Notes under the pieces: model-generated
The model's database searches: none
The model's input: only the letters and a program-made list of their open reading frames with translations
Told to the model about the DNA's origin: nothing
In this document: positions 25,683 through 34,814 of the stretch, piece after piece
Numbering within the stretch: the first letter of the stretch is position 1
Layout of the letters: the number at the start of each line of letters is the position of its first letter
Source: an uncultured Vibrio sp.
GTDB taxonomy: Bacteria > Pseudomonadota > Gammaproteobacteria > Enterobacterales > Vibrionaceae
Length of the DNA stretch: 64,000 nt
Direction of reading: 5' to 3'
Assembly: GCA_947504195.1 (NCBI GenBank)
Contig: CANNGN010000002.1
Location: forward strand, 124,001-188,000
Made by a program: the position numbers and the translations under genes

Positions 25683-26006
25683 CTACTCGTCGATGTTTAG
25701 TAATTTTGCTTTGCGTAAACACTCTCGACATAAACATAAGCTATCACTGGGTACTATCAATGATGTATCGCGACGTTCAAGGCCCATGCACCAACAGGTA
25801 TTTTCTCCGGCGCTGATGCCACAAGATACGGGTTCATTGCAACTTGGGCATCGATGAGTTTCATTCGCGCCTTTTAATCGCTGAAGAATTATTTCTCGTT
25901 GTTCGTCACTGTACTGTTTCCATTCTATTATTTCTGTCATTGTTCTATGGCATCCGGAACATATACCATCGACATTTTTGCACGCAGCAACGCAAGGTGT
26001 TTTCAT
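25683..26006 (-). CDS. DUF1289 protein fused to a cysteine-rich CWC-type domain
   Basis: This is a 107-residue two-domain protein. The N-terminus (residues 1-45) has the DUF1289 pattern, CVAACKNVDGICSGCHRTMTEIIEWKQYSDEQR. The C-terminus (about 50-100) carries CPSCNEP...CGISAGENTCWCMGLERRD...CLCRECL, a cysteine-rich CWC-like zinc module. Thirteen cysteines in 107 residues indicate metal binding. The function is unknown. It is convergent with hopJ, with only a short gap. Confidence 0.8.
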   Translation of the reverse strand: MKTPCVAACKNVDGICSGCHRTMTEIIEWKQYSDEQREIILQRLKGANETHRCPSCNEPVSCGISAGENTCWCMGLERRDTSLIVPSDSLCLCRECLRKAKLLNIDE

Positions 26007-26089
26007 TAGTCTCTAGTCAATTAAAGTGTATCTAAGGAGGGAGTTCATAACAGAGTAAATCACGTATATTTCTTTCTAACGTATGATGT

Positions 26090-26260
26090 TCAACCTTTAT
26101 TATGATCCTTTATAAATTGCTTAATAAAGCGACGGACTTCTCGTGCCGCTGAGGTGTCTAAGTCTTCACATAACGCGATAAACTCATCTCGATCTTCTTT
26201 GTTGATTCTCAGCAGAAGTTGGCTGTCTTTTTTATTCGATGACTTTTTTTTACCGCTCAT
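26090..26260 (-). CDS. Small ribbon-helix-helix-like protein
   Basis: This 56-residue basic protein starts at the ATG at 26260, with an excellent GGAGG seven bases upstream. Upstream in-frame codons are not needed. MSGKKKSSNKKD is followed by SQLLLRINKEDRDEFIALCEDLDTSAAREVRRFIKQFIKDH, a strand-helix-helix pattern like MetJ/Arc-type DNA-binding proteins. No toxin partner is adjacent, so it is more likely a stand-alone regulator. The target is unknown. Confidence 0.7.
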   Translation of the reverse strand: MSGKKKSSNKKDSQLLLRINKEDRDEFIALCEDLDTSAAREVRRFIKQFIKDHNKG

Positions 26261-26334
26261 GGTAATACCTCCGAGTATATATTTTGTATATATAAACCTT
26301 TCTGTTTGTAGTGAGGATCTCAACTTGTAATTAA

Positions 26335-26350
26335 CGTGATTAAAGTCACA
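26335..26350. promoter_or_regulatory. CRP-site-like element upstream of the TolC-type export operon
   Basis: CGTGA-TTAAAG-TCACA matches TGTGA-N6-TCACA at nine of ten positions with good A/T flanks. It sits between the divergent RHH gene and the export operon, about 200 bp before the latter. Confidence 0.45.
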
Positions 26351-26549
26351 TTAATATGCCTCGGTGGATAATAGATCGCCTAAATTCGCTATGCACAATG
26401 CCGCTCTTTCATCCACTAATCCAAATATCAGATTCGGTCTAGAAGCTATTCTTAGACCCTGAATTTGGTGTGTGTTAACTAGTTGCGTAGGGTAGTTGTA
26501 GAGCTTATACTCTAACTCTTTTTTTCGTCTGTATTTTTCTGGAGCAAAT

Positions 26550-27947
26550 ATGAAGAGTCGGTCCGTGGCTTATGCAATGGGCGCACTGATAGGAATGTTG
26601 TCATTCGGCGCTAATTCAGCCGATGTTTCCTTTGATGAAGCATGGGAATTACTGCAAAAAAATAACAATTCTATTGCTGCCCAAAGAGCCAGTGTTGAGC
26701 GCTATAGTCATCTAGAAGATGCGACTGACAGCCTCAATTTGCCTCAAATCTCCATTGGTGCGACCTACACCCGACTGGATGATGATGTCACGATTACAGG
26801 ATCAGATCTTACTGAAAGTATTTCTGGCTTGGGTGCATTATCAAGTTTGCTTGGTGGTGTGTCCGCGACACTAATTGATAAAGAGATCTTCACCTCTTCG
26901 ATTCGTGCTATTTGGCCTATTTTTACCGGAGGACGGATTTCGGCCGCAAAAAGTGCGGCAGAAGGGCGAACTAAAGAGGCTGAGAGTCAGCTTGCGATGG
27001 AAGTTCAAGCCCGTTATGAAGATCTCAGCAAGTACTATTTCAGCGTCATTTTAGCTGATCACGTGGTTGAAACTCGACTTGCGGTCGAACAAGGGTTGAT
27101 TGCCCACCGCAGCCATGCAATTAAACTTGAACAGCAAGGGCAGATTGCTCGCGTGGAAAGATTGCAAGCGGAAGCATCGTTAGATAAAGCCGTGGTTGAA
27201 CGCAAAAAAGCTCAACATAATTTAAATATCGCGCAAGTAGCTCTCACTCAAGTGTTAGGGCAAACCGAAGCAGTTGTACCGCGTGATGAGATTTTTATTA
27301 ATCAACATTTACCCGCACTTGAAGCATTTATTGACCAAACGTTAAACACATACCCTGGCCTTGATATTCTTGATGCTAAAGAAACACAAGCAAGAAGTTT
27401 GATTAACGCTGAAAAGGGCAAGTTCTTTCCAGAAGTGTATGCTTTCGGTGATTACAACCTATATGAAAATGACTCACTGTATAGTCAACTGCGACCAGAG
27501 TGGTTAGTTGGTATTGGAGTCAGTATTCCGTTAACCGAAAATACTGGGCGTAGTGAAAACGTGAAAGCGGCCAGCAGTGCTGTTTCTCAGATTCAATATT
27601 TAAGAAAGCAAGCTCGCCAAGATCTAAGCGTCTTAGTTGAAAAAACGTACCTCGAAGCTGAGCAAGCACTTGAAGAAGTGATGGGACTAAACTCTAGTAT
27701 TACTCTCGCGGAAGAGAATTTGCGCTTAAGACAAAAAGCATTCACTCAAGGTTTGGGACGATCCCTCGATGTGGTTGATGCCGAATTGTATCTTGCCAAT
27801 ATCAAAACTCAGCAGGACGCGGCCAGTTTCCAATATTTACTTTCTCTGAATAAATTACTCGCACTTTCTAATGAAATGGACAGTTTCGACACCTATAAAC
27901 GAAATGCGATTACGCCAGCACAACTTAGATTAAAGGATGCATCATGA
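26550..27947 (+). CDS. TolC family outer membrane efflux protein
   Basis: This outer-membrane channel-tunnel protein has 465 residues. A signal peptide (MKSRSVAYAMGALIGMLSFGANS) is followed by two repeats of TolC-type alternating helical and strand segments (SFDEAWELLQKNNNSIAAQRASV... and LDILDAKETQARSLINAEKGKFFPEVYAFGDYNLYE). It begins a four-gene operon with an HlyD-type adaptor and two ABC-2 permeases; the adaptor start overlaps this stop in an ATGA. Confidence 0.9.
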   Translation: MKSRSVAYAMGALIGMLSFGANSADVSFDEAWELLQKNNNSIAAQRASVERYSHLEDATDSLNLPQISIGATYTRLDDDVTITGSDLTESISGLGALSSLLGGVSATLIDKEIFTSSIRAIWPIFTGGRISAAKSAAEGRTKEAESQLAMEVQARYEDLSKYYFSVILADHVVETRLAVEQGLIAHRSHAIKLEQQGQIARVERLQAEASLDKAVVERKKAQHNLNIAQVALTQVLGQTEAVVPRDEIFINQHLPALEAFIDQTLNTYPGLDILDAKETQARSLINAEKGKFFPEVYAFGDYNLYENDSLYSQLRPEWLVGIGVSIPLTENTGRSENVKAASSAVSQIQYLRKQARQDLSVLVEKTYLEAEQALEEVMGLNSSITLAEENLRLRQKAFTQGLGRSLDVVDAELYLANIKTQQDAASFQYLLSLNKLLALSNEMDSFDTYKRNAITPAQLRLKDAS

Positions 27948-28918
27948 ATAAGGTTAAACCTCTTCTGATTTCACTAGGAGTACTCGCCATTGCAGGTTGG
28001 GTTGGTTTTAAATTTTTTGATGCTTACGAAGCACCAGCCTTTCGAATACAAGGGCAAATTGAGTCTCAGCAATACAGTATCTCTTCAAAAGTCGCAGGGC
28101 GAATTGACCAGGTCTTAGTACGCAAGGGTGACAATGTGAAAAAAGGTAACCTTGTGTTTACCATTCATAGTCCAGAAATTGATGCCAAACTGGATCAAGC
28201 AGTTGCAGGCCAAAAAGCGGCGGGTGCGTTGGCAAAAGAAGCCGAAACCGGTGCGCGACAACAACAAATCCAAGCCTCTCAAGATCAATGGCGTAAAGCC
28301 AAAGCTGCTTCGGAACTGATGGAAAAAACATACCTAAGAATCAATAGCTTATATGAGGATGGTGTAGTATCTGAGCAAAAGCGAGATGAAGCGTTAACGC
28401 AATGGAAAGCGGCTCAATACAATGAAAGTGCAGCCTACCAAATGTTTACCATGACCAAAGAAGGCGCTCGAGATGAAACCAAGCAAGCGGCAGCAGAAAA
28501 AGAGCGCATGGCAGCAGGTGCGGTAGCAGAAGTAGAAGCGTATGCCGCGGACACACAAATACATTCATGGTTCAATGGAGAAGTCGCTCAGGTTCTACTT
28601 CACAGTGGTGAACTGGCTCCACAAGGGTTTCCAGTTGTCACGGTTATTGATACTCAAGATACGTGGGCCGTGCTAAATGTTCGAGAAGATCTTCTTCAAC
28701 AGTTCGAAAAAGGTAAAGAGTTTGATGCCTTTGTTCCAGCTTTGAATGCCGATGTGAGGTTTAAAGTAACGCATATTGCGGTGATGGGCGACTTTGCAAC
28801 CTGGCGCTCAACCGATGCAACTCAAGGGTTTGATTTACGAACGTTTGAGGTGGAAGCTCGCCCAGTTGATAATGATGTGTCGTTGAGAATGGGCATGAGT
28901 TTAGTGGTTGAGATGTAG
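27944..28918 (+). CDS. HlyD/EmrA-type periplasmic adaptor
   Basis: This membrane-fusion protein has 324 residues. A single N-terminal anchor (residues about 5-22) is followed by a biotinyl-lipoyl-like segment (SSKVAGRIDQVLVRKGDNVKKGNLVFTI), a long coiled-coil hairpin (about 75-195) and a beta-barrel region (HSWFNGEVAQVLLHSGELAPQGFPVVTVID). It bridges the inner-membrane permeases and the TolC-like channel. It overlaps the upstream gene by 4 bp and is followed 7 bp later by the first permease. Confidence 0.9.
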   Translation: MNKVKPLLISLGVLAIAGWVGFKFFDAYEAPAFRIQGQIESQQYSISSKVAGRIDQVLVRKGDNVKKGNLVFTIHSPEIDAKLDQAVAGQKAAGALAKEAETGARQQQIQASQDQWRKAKAASELMEKTYLRINSLYEDGVVSEQKRDEALTQWKAAQYNESAAYQMFTMTKEGARDETKQAAAEKERMAAGAVAEVEAYAADTQIHSWFNGEVAQVLLHSGELAPQGFPVVTVIDTQDTWAVLNVREDLLQQFEKGKEFDAFVPALNADVRFKVTHIAVMGDFATWRSTDATQGFDLRTFEVEARPVDNDVSLRMGMSLVVEM

Positions 28919-28925
28919 GTAAAAT

Positions 28926-30113
28926 ATGATGCCGCATTCTTCTCAAGCCTCCGAAGCGTCAATTGATGATTTGACGCGCTCTCGCAGTCAATGGCAAGTC
29001 GTACGTCAAGATAAATGGTTATTGTCATCGCTCACATGGGTACCAATCTTACTTTGTCTTTGCATGTATTGGATTTTCTCTCAAGGCATCGTAAACAACT
29101 TACCGATAGGGGTGGTTGATTTGAGTAAGAGCTCGTTGTCGCAATCATTGGTTCAACATTATGATGCGACATCAATGCTTAACGTGAACCATCAGTTCGA
29201 TGATATTTCTCAAGCTAAGCACGCGATGGTCAGCGGTGATATTTACGCAATTCTCTATATTCCCAGAGGATTTACCAAATCGATTGTCCAATCGAATCCT
29301 CCGCAAGTTACGCTATTTTACAACAGCCAATACCTGCTTGTTGGCAAATTGATCAGTTCTGCTGCTCAAAGCGCACAAGGAACGTTTAATGCGAAGGTGG
29401 GCGTGGTTCAGAATTTAGCCAAGGGTAATACGACAAGTGCTGCTGCCTTTGGTCGTGCCGTTTCCGTTAGGACTCAAATTACACCGTTATATAACAAAAG
29501 CACGAATTATGCTCAGTTTCTGGTTTCGGCAATTATTCCAGCTATTTGGCAAATATGTATCGTTGCATTCACGGTGTTAGTGCTGAATGCAAATTATCAG
29601 ATAACTGGGTTGAAATCATGGCTAGGTCGTTCAACTACGGTTATAGATTTAAGCAAAAGCTTATTCCCTTACTTTATTTGGTTCTGGTTGTTAGGCGCCA
29701 CTTTTTTGCTTTGGTTTTATAAACTTATTGAGTGGCCAATGGAAGGAAGTTGGGTGGTATTGCTTTTTGCTCAAGCTATTACGACTTTGGCGTGTATGGT
29801 TATGGCGTGTTTTTTCTTTTTCTTAACATGTAACGCCGCTAGAGCCATGAGTTTTGCTGGGGCGTTTACGGCACCTGGATTTGCTTTTATGGGCATTACA
29901 TTTCCCGCTACCGATATGGGCTCATTAGCGCAAATATGGCGAGGATTGCTTCCGGCTAGCCACTATATTGAAGTTCAAGTAAGCCAAGCAAGTGCTGGGG
30001 TAGGATCGTTGCAGTCACTTTCTCATCTTGTTCCTATGGTTGGGTATGTTTTTCCGCTCATTCTTACCGTGCTTTTGATTAAAAAGCACATGAATAAGGA
30101 GATGGCGGCATGA
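28926..30113 (+). CDS. ABC-2 type membrane permease (first of pair)
   Basis: This 395-residue protein has one N-terminal TM (about 36-55), a large extracytoplasmic domain (GVVDLSKSSLSQSLVQHYDAT...) and about five C-terminal TM segments, the YhgE/YbhR-like ABC-2 layout. It overlaps the second permease by 4 bp. No ATP-binding subunit is encoded in or beside the operon. The transported substrate is unknown; such operons usually export drugs or exoproducts. Confidence 0.85.
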   Translation: MMPHSSQASEASIDDLTRSRSQWQVVRQDKWLLSSLTWVPILLCLCMYWIFSQGIVNNLPIGVVDLSKSSLSQSLVQHYDATSMLNVNHQFDDISQAKHAMVSGDIYAILYIPRGFTKSIVQSNPPQVTLFYNSQYLLVGKLISSAAQSAQGTFNAKVGVVQNLAKGNTTSAAAFGRAVSVRTQITPLYNKSTNYAQFLVSAIIPAIWQICIVAFTVLVLNANYQITGLKSWLGRSTTVIDLSKSLFPYFIWFWLLGATFLLWFYKLIEWPMEGSWVVLLFAQAITTLACMVMACFFFFLTCNAARAMSFAGAFTAPGFAFMGITFPATDMGSLAQIWRGLLPASHYIEVQVSQASAGVGSLQSLSHLVPMVGYVFPLILTVLLIKKHMNKEMAA

Positions 30114-31270
30114 GGCTAATGGAACATATTAAGCTTGAGCTTAAAGCTATTTTAACGAATCCCGTTGTTGTACTAACGATCTTCGGTGGGATTGTATTTT
30201 ATTCTTTTCTTTATCCGCTACCTTACAGCCATCAAACACCTAGAGAGCAAGCGATTGCGGTTGTCAATCTAGATGGAAGTCAAACCAGTTATCAATTAGA
30301 GAGAATGGTCGATGCGTCACCAAACGTAAAAGTCGTTAGCCGGTTGTACTCAATAGCCGCTGCAAAGGAGTCATTCTTAAACGAAGAGATCACGGGTTAT
30401 ATCGTGATTCCTGAAGATTTTTACAAAAACCTTCTGCTGGGAAAAAGCCCGGTGCTTTCCTATGCCGGAGATGCATCTCTTATTCTGGTCTATGGAACTG
30501 TTGTTCAAGGTCTTGCAGGGGCTGGAGGAACGTTAGCTGCGAAAGTTAAAGTCGCCAAGCTACTTAACGATGGCGTTCCATTGGCGTTGGCGAGCAAGCA
30601 ATATTCTGCGACCTATTTAAATACTAAGCCGACATTTAACCCTAGACTTGGTTATGTTGACTATGTTGTTGCTGGGGTGTTTGTCCTAATTCTTCAACAA
30701 ACTTTGGCTATGGCGGCGGGGCTTATTGGAGGCACGCAACGAGAAAGTTACGGCTATTGGGAATCTCAGCCGAATTACACGACTTTAGCGATTAGAACGG
30801 TCATGCTTGTCCTCATCTATTATCTAATGGGGATGTATTATTTTGGAATGAGCTTTGATAGTTATGGTATCAGCAGACTTGCAAGTCCAGTCGATATTCT
30901 TACGTTGATGCTGCCATTTTTACTCACTTCCTGCTTTATCGGTATTTGGCTTGGTGCCGTCACACCGAGTCGAGAATGGGTTACGGTTGTTGTACTGCTT
31001 AGTTCGATGCCATTGATATTTACCGCGGGCTTTATTTGGCCGTCAGAGATGGTTCCGGCCCCACTGAATTGGTTAGCTTCATTATTTCCAACTAAACCCG
31101 CGGTGAGTGGCTTCCTTAAATTGAATCAGATGGGGGCCGATTGGGCTCAGGTCAAAAGTGATTGGACTCTACTTTGGGCACAGACTTTGTGTTGGGGAGT
31201 GATCGCCAGTTATGCATTCAATAAAGCTCGACAAAATGATTCTGCATTTCAGTTAAAAAAGGAAAGTTGA
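30110..31270 (+). CDS. ABC-2 type membrane permease (second of pair)
   Basis: This 386-residue paralogue-like partner of the preceding permease has an N-terminal TM (about 18-35), an extracytoplasmic domain (AIAVVNLDGSQTSYQLERMVDASPNVKV) and a C-terminal membrane domain ending QNDSAFQLKKES. It is the last gene of the operon. The pair presumably forms a heterodimeric inner-membrane unit with the HlyD and TolC partners. Confidence 0.85.
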   Translation: MRLMEHIKLELKAILTNPVVVLTIFGGIVFYSFLYPLPYSHQTPREQAIAVVNLDGSQTSYQLERMVDASPNVKVVSRLYSIAAAKESFLNEEITGYIVIPEDFYKNLLLGKSPVLSYAGDASLILVYGTVVQGLAGAGGTLAAKVKVAKLLNDGVPLALASKQYSATYLNTKPTFNPRLGYVDYVVAGVFVLILQQTLAMAAGLIGGTQRESYGYWESQPNYTTLAIRTVMLVLIYYLMGMYYFGMSFDSYGISRLASPVDILTLMLPFLLTSCFIGIWLGAVTPSREWVTVVVLLSSMPLIFTAGFIWPSEMVPAPLNWLASLFPTKPAVSGFLKLNQMGADWAQVKSDWTLLWAQTLCWGVIASYAFNKARQNDSAFQLKKES

Positions 31271-31636
31271 CCGGTACATTCCATTCTATTTTGAGATCAC
31301 AATTGGTCATCGGTAATAGTGAGTTATTTATACAGTACGCATAACTATATTTTTCAAGCCATTTGAATAGCTGTTTTTAGTTATATAAGTGAGAGTTAAG
31401 CAGAGAAACTTAATGTTTAGTCGTGATTTTATTCATTAATGATAGATAGGTAAATTAAACTTTCCATTTACTAAAAAGTGAAAATGCTAGGTTTTTCAGG
31501 GCCTCCAGAAAATAAATAAAGATTTATGGTAAAGAAAGAAAAACATTGGTTAATAAATATTACCAAGTATGATTGAGATATGTTAAAAATCCGTTATACT
31601 GCCGCCTGAAAATAAAGAGGTTCCAAGGAAAGATAT
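31271..31636 (+). promoter_or_regulatory. 366-bp A/T-rich gap with promoter for the ABM-domain gene
   Basis: TTGAGA at 31573-31578 and TATACT at 31595-31600 are separated by 16 bp and give a good sigma-70 promoter about 30 bp before the ribosome site of the 31637 gene. The rest is A/T-rich with no gene or repeat that I can support. No terminator for the export operon is obvious. Confidence 0.6.
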
Positions 31637-32176
31637 ATGAGTAAAACTGTTCACGTTGCGATCACACGCCGAGTTCTGCCAGGTAAAGAAAAGGCATTTG
31701 AAGAGGCAATTCGTGATTTCTTTTCTACATCAGCGAAAGCTCCGGGTGCTCTTGGCGCACAATTAATACGTCCTATGCCAGGTGAAGACAATCATGTTTA
31801 TGGCATTATTCGTTCTTTTGCTACTAAGGAAGATCATGACGCGTTTTATGCTTCTGATACTTTCCGCGAGTGGACTGCGTACATTCAACCTCTTGTTGAA
31901 CCAGACTACACTCGTAAGACTTTGCACGGAATGGAAGCGTTCTTTGCCTCGAATGGTCTTAAAAATCCACCTACATGGAAAATGGCGTTAGTGACATGGT
32001 TTGGCGTATGGCCATGTGTGTATGCGGCTGCAAAAATACTTGGTCCACTTCATCAAGGTGTCGTACCATCTTGGGTTGGATTCGGGATTGAAACCTTTGT
32101 TGTTATCGGCCTCCTAACTTGGGTTATCATGCCAAAATTAGGTAAGCTGTTTGACCCTTGGTTAAATAAGTCATAA
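31637..32176 (+). CDS. ABM-domain protein with C-terminal membrane segments
   Basis: This 179-residue protein has an antibiotic-biosynthesis-monooxygenase-like ferredoxin fold (about residues 5-100: VHVAITRRVLPGKEKAFEEAIRDFF...GIIRSFATKEDHDAFYASDTFREWT). Two transmembrane segments (about 116-138 and 148-168) then end in LFDPWLNKS. ABM domains bind small aromatics or haem, or act as oxygenases. The membrane-tethered version is a known but uncharacterised arrangement. AAGGAAAG precedes the ATG. It is monocistronic with its own terminator. Confidence 0.82.
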   Translation: MSKTVHVAITRRVLPGKEKAFEEAIRDFFSTSAKAPGALGAQLIRPMPGEDNHVYGIIRSFATKEDHDAFYASDTFREWTAYIQPLVEPDYTRKTLHGMEAFFASNGLKNPPTWKMALVTWFGVWPCVYAAAKILGPLHQGVVPSWVGFGIETFVVIGLLTWVIMPKLGKLFDPWLNKS

Positions 32177-32682
32177 TCGCTTTCGATATTATTCGCAAGA
32201 TAGAAGTGCACTTTAGAAAGTCAGGTTTTTTAATCTGGCTTTTTATTTACCTGTAGATTCATTTAGCATTGTTGTATAAAAATTAAATTTATTCTTTTTT
32301 TCTTCAATAAATTAACTCCCATATATAAAAATCACATTCCCATAAATGAAATCCTTAATTTTAAAGTGGATTTATATTCCTCCCTACGAGTAAATGTTTA
32401 TATATTTTATTGAAGGCAATAATTAAATTAATGTTTTGTATGTAATTATTGTTATTGATAGATACCATAAAATAAATCTAATATTTTCTTCGTTTTTATT
32501 TTAGTGACAAGGTTGTGCCAATAGTGCTTCATTAATTTGTGAGCAACTATTCGAATTGAATCATGTATATATATTACAGTGTTTAGCAATCTCGAATAGT
32601 GACTTAATGTTCTTAAGTATTTTCAGTTGTCTGTGAATCTTTATATTGAGTCAATCATAAGTTATCAGTAAGTGCATATTGA
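32177..32682 (+). terminator. 506-bp gap: terminator, then very A/T-rich leader
   Basis: A terminator for the ABM gene lies at 32217-32245, with stem AAAGTCAG / CTGGCTTT followed by T5. The remaining about 430 bp before the DUF1566 gene are very A/T-rich and have no open frame with a ribosome site. This may be a long regulatory or curved-DNA region. Confidence 0.65.
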
Positions 32683-32697
32683 ATGAGGCCCACGAGC

Positions 32698-34197
32698 ATG
32701 AATTACATCACCAATTCAAAACTCTGTATCGGAACCGGAATGAAAGCTAAAGACGTGCTAGGTTATATCGACCCACGGGTGGCGCAAGCTCATACTCAGC
32801 ACGCCATTAGCTGGGACCAACAGGTGAAGTTTGTTGAAATTCTTGACGGTGAAGCTGATGGTGACGAAGAAAAAGCGATTGAGATCGCAAAAGAAGTTGG
32901 ATTATTGAATGACACCGAAGCCGATACACTGGCCTTTTTACTGTCAAACACACCTCAATTCACTGTTGAAGAAGCTAGAGCACTCACTAAGAAGCTTCAT
33001 AATAAGGTTGGTTATACCGCTGCCGAAGGTGGCTATCCAATCGTTAGTTGCGGTACGAAAAAGTATTACCACAATACGGGTGTTTATGAAGAAGGTTCGG
33101 AGCCTAAACCAGAACAAGATTTCGGTAAGCAAAGTGCTTACTACAATCAAACGGATAAGGTAAATAAGGCGAGCTATCAATTTTTTGATGCTGAAAAGAA
33201 TATTGTTGAAGATGAAGTGACGGGATTGATGTGGACAAGTAGCCCGTTTTTATTTGGAAAAGAGAAAAAAACGTTCCGTGAGGCACTTGAAGGTTTAAAT
33301 GATTTTAACGCCAAGAAGCTGGGTGGTTTTAATGATTGGCGTATCCCAACGATTAAAGAGCTTTATTCTCTGGCTGATTTTTCTGGTTCATTTGGTTTTG
33401 AATTTGATACTTCAGAGCCATTTTTCAATACCGATTTTTTTGAAATGCCCGATGAGCCAGCGGTATTAAATCCAGGTGACCGCTTTTTAGATACTCAAAC
33501 CGTGACTAGTACTATCTATCGCAGCAGAACATTAGGCTCCACCACAACGATGTTTGGGTATAACTTCCGCGATGGCTTTTTGAAAGGTTACCCTTCGGTT
33601 AAAACGTTTACCGTTTTCTATGTACGCGGCAATACTCATTACGGCCAAAATATGCTTGTTGATAACGGCGATGGAACCGTCTCAGATTTGGCTACCGGTC
33701 TAATGTGGATGAAATATGACAGTGGTTTCTTTCGTACAGGACCAACGGGTGACGGTAGAATGGATTGGCTATCTGCGATGAACTATTGTGAAAACTTGTT
33801 ATTTGCTGGGCACGATGATTGGCGGCTACCGGATGCTAAGCAACTGCACAGTATTGTCGATTATGACCGTTGTCCAGATGTGACAAACTCTCCCGCCATT
33901 GATCCACTATTCGAATGTACACCGTTTGTGAATATGGCTGGTTTGCAAGATTGGAGTGACTATTGGACGTCCACTCCCTTTTGTGAACGTAATGAAAGTA
34001 TCGATATCAGCTTTGGTCGTGGTATGGGAGCGTTGGGTGGTAGCCCGATGGATGTTCATGGCGCAGGAGCGCAACGTGGCGATACGCGTTCAGCCCAACC
34101 TGATACCTTCTACCCTTGGAACGGGGGGAAACATCCTCAAGGAGACGAAACTCATGCACGCAATATGGTGCGAGCGGTACGCGTTATTGGCAAATAA
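32698..34197 (+). CDS. Protein with two DUF1566 (Lcl C-terminal-like) domains
   Basis: This protein has about 499 residues. An N-terminal region of unknown type (residues 1-155, with an acidic EILDGEADGDEEKAIEIAKEVG segment) is followed by two DUF1566-like modules. The first holds DEVTGLMWTSS...GGFNDWRIPTIKELYSL, the second DLATGLMWMKYD...GHDDWRLPDAKQLHSIVDY, both with the diagnostic GLMW and DWRxP motifs. The C-terminus ARNMVRAVRVIGK is also typical. No convincing signal peptide is present. DUF1566 domains resemble C-type-lectin/formylglycine-like folds; function unknown. The ATG at 32698 has GAGG 9 bases upstream; an ATG at 32683 is the alternative. Confidence 0.82.
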   Translation: MNYITNSKLCIGTGMKAKDVLGYIDPRVAQAHTQHAISWDQQVKFVEILDGEADGDEEKAIEIAKEVGLLNDTEADTLAFLLSNTPQFTVEEARALTKKLHNKVGYTAAEGGYPIVSCGTKKYYHNTGVYEEGSEPKPEQDFGKQSAYYNQTDKVNKASYQFFDAEKNIVEDEVTGLMWTSSPFLFGKEKKTFREALEGLNDFNAKKLGGFNDWRIPTIKELYSLADFSGSFGFEFDTSEPFFNTDFFEMPDEPAVLNPGDRFLDTQTVTSTIYRSRTLGSTTTMFGYNFRDGFLKGYPSVKTFTVFYVRGNTHYGQNMLVDNGDGTVSDLATGLMWMKYDSGFFRTGPTGDGRMDWLSAMNYCENLLFAGHDDWRLPDAKQLHSIVDYDRCPDVTNSPAIDPLFECTPFVNMAGLQDWSDYWTSTPFCERNESIDISFGRGMGALGGSPMDVHGAGAQRGDTRSAQPDTFYPWNGGKHPQGDETHARNMVRAVRVIGK

Positions 34198-34395
34198 GAA
34201 TCAAGACATATGGCGTTTTTGATACTGGGTTCCAGTATTATTTAGCCACCAATATAGTGTCTATCGATTGTGGTGAATAGGGGAGATCCTTGTTCGCCAT
34301 TTTTCATATTAATGCAATGACAACAAATGAGAGTTCAATCCGATTGAACCCAGTGATAGACTGCTATTTTACTTGGAAATAAAAAAGGTAATCGA

Positions 34396-34647
34396 ATGAA
34401 TCCGATTCTTGCAATGTTAAAAGAAAACAGTATTGGCGACGAACAAATTAACGAGATTTTTCAAGCGCTAACAGAAAATCCTCTCGCAGCGATGGCGACG
34501 ATCAGTCAACTAGGGTTGCCTCAAGAGGAGTTAAAACTGTTAATGGGGCAGGTGATGCAGACCCCAGCTTTGATTAAAGAAGCGGTGCAAGAGCTAGGGT
34601 TAGATGTTGCTAAAGTCGACGAAGCAAAAGCTCGTTTGCAACGTTAG
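34396..34647 (+). CDS. DUF2999 family protein
   Basis: This 83-residue soluble helical protein matches the DUF2999 family found in Vibrio and Shewanella (MNPILAMLKENSIGDEQINEIFQALTENPLAAMATI). AAAAAAGGTAA precedes the ATG. Function is unknown. Monocistronic by spacing. Confidence 0.8.
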   Translation: MNPILAMLKENSIGDEQINEIFQALTENPLAAMATISQLGLPQEELKLLMGQVMQTPALIKEAVQELGLDVAKVDEAKARLQR

Positions 34648-34814
34648 AAAGCACTATTACGCTATAAGGTCGTTTCGAGTGACAAGTAAATCGCTTTGAA
34701 CGGCCTTGCAAAGTACTTCGAGAGATAACGACTTATCTGGATTATCGTAAAGTAGAGCATTATCTTGATGAGTGACCAATAATTATTGTTTTAGCCGAGG
34801 AGTAGTAAGCCATC

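Noticed and set aside
34666..34727. AAGGTCGTT/AACGGCCTT imperfect repeat after the DUF2999 gene as a terminator
   Set aside because: The loop is long, one pair is a wobble and no T-run follows.
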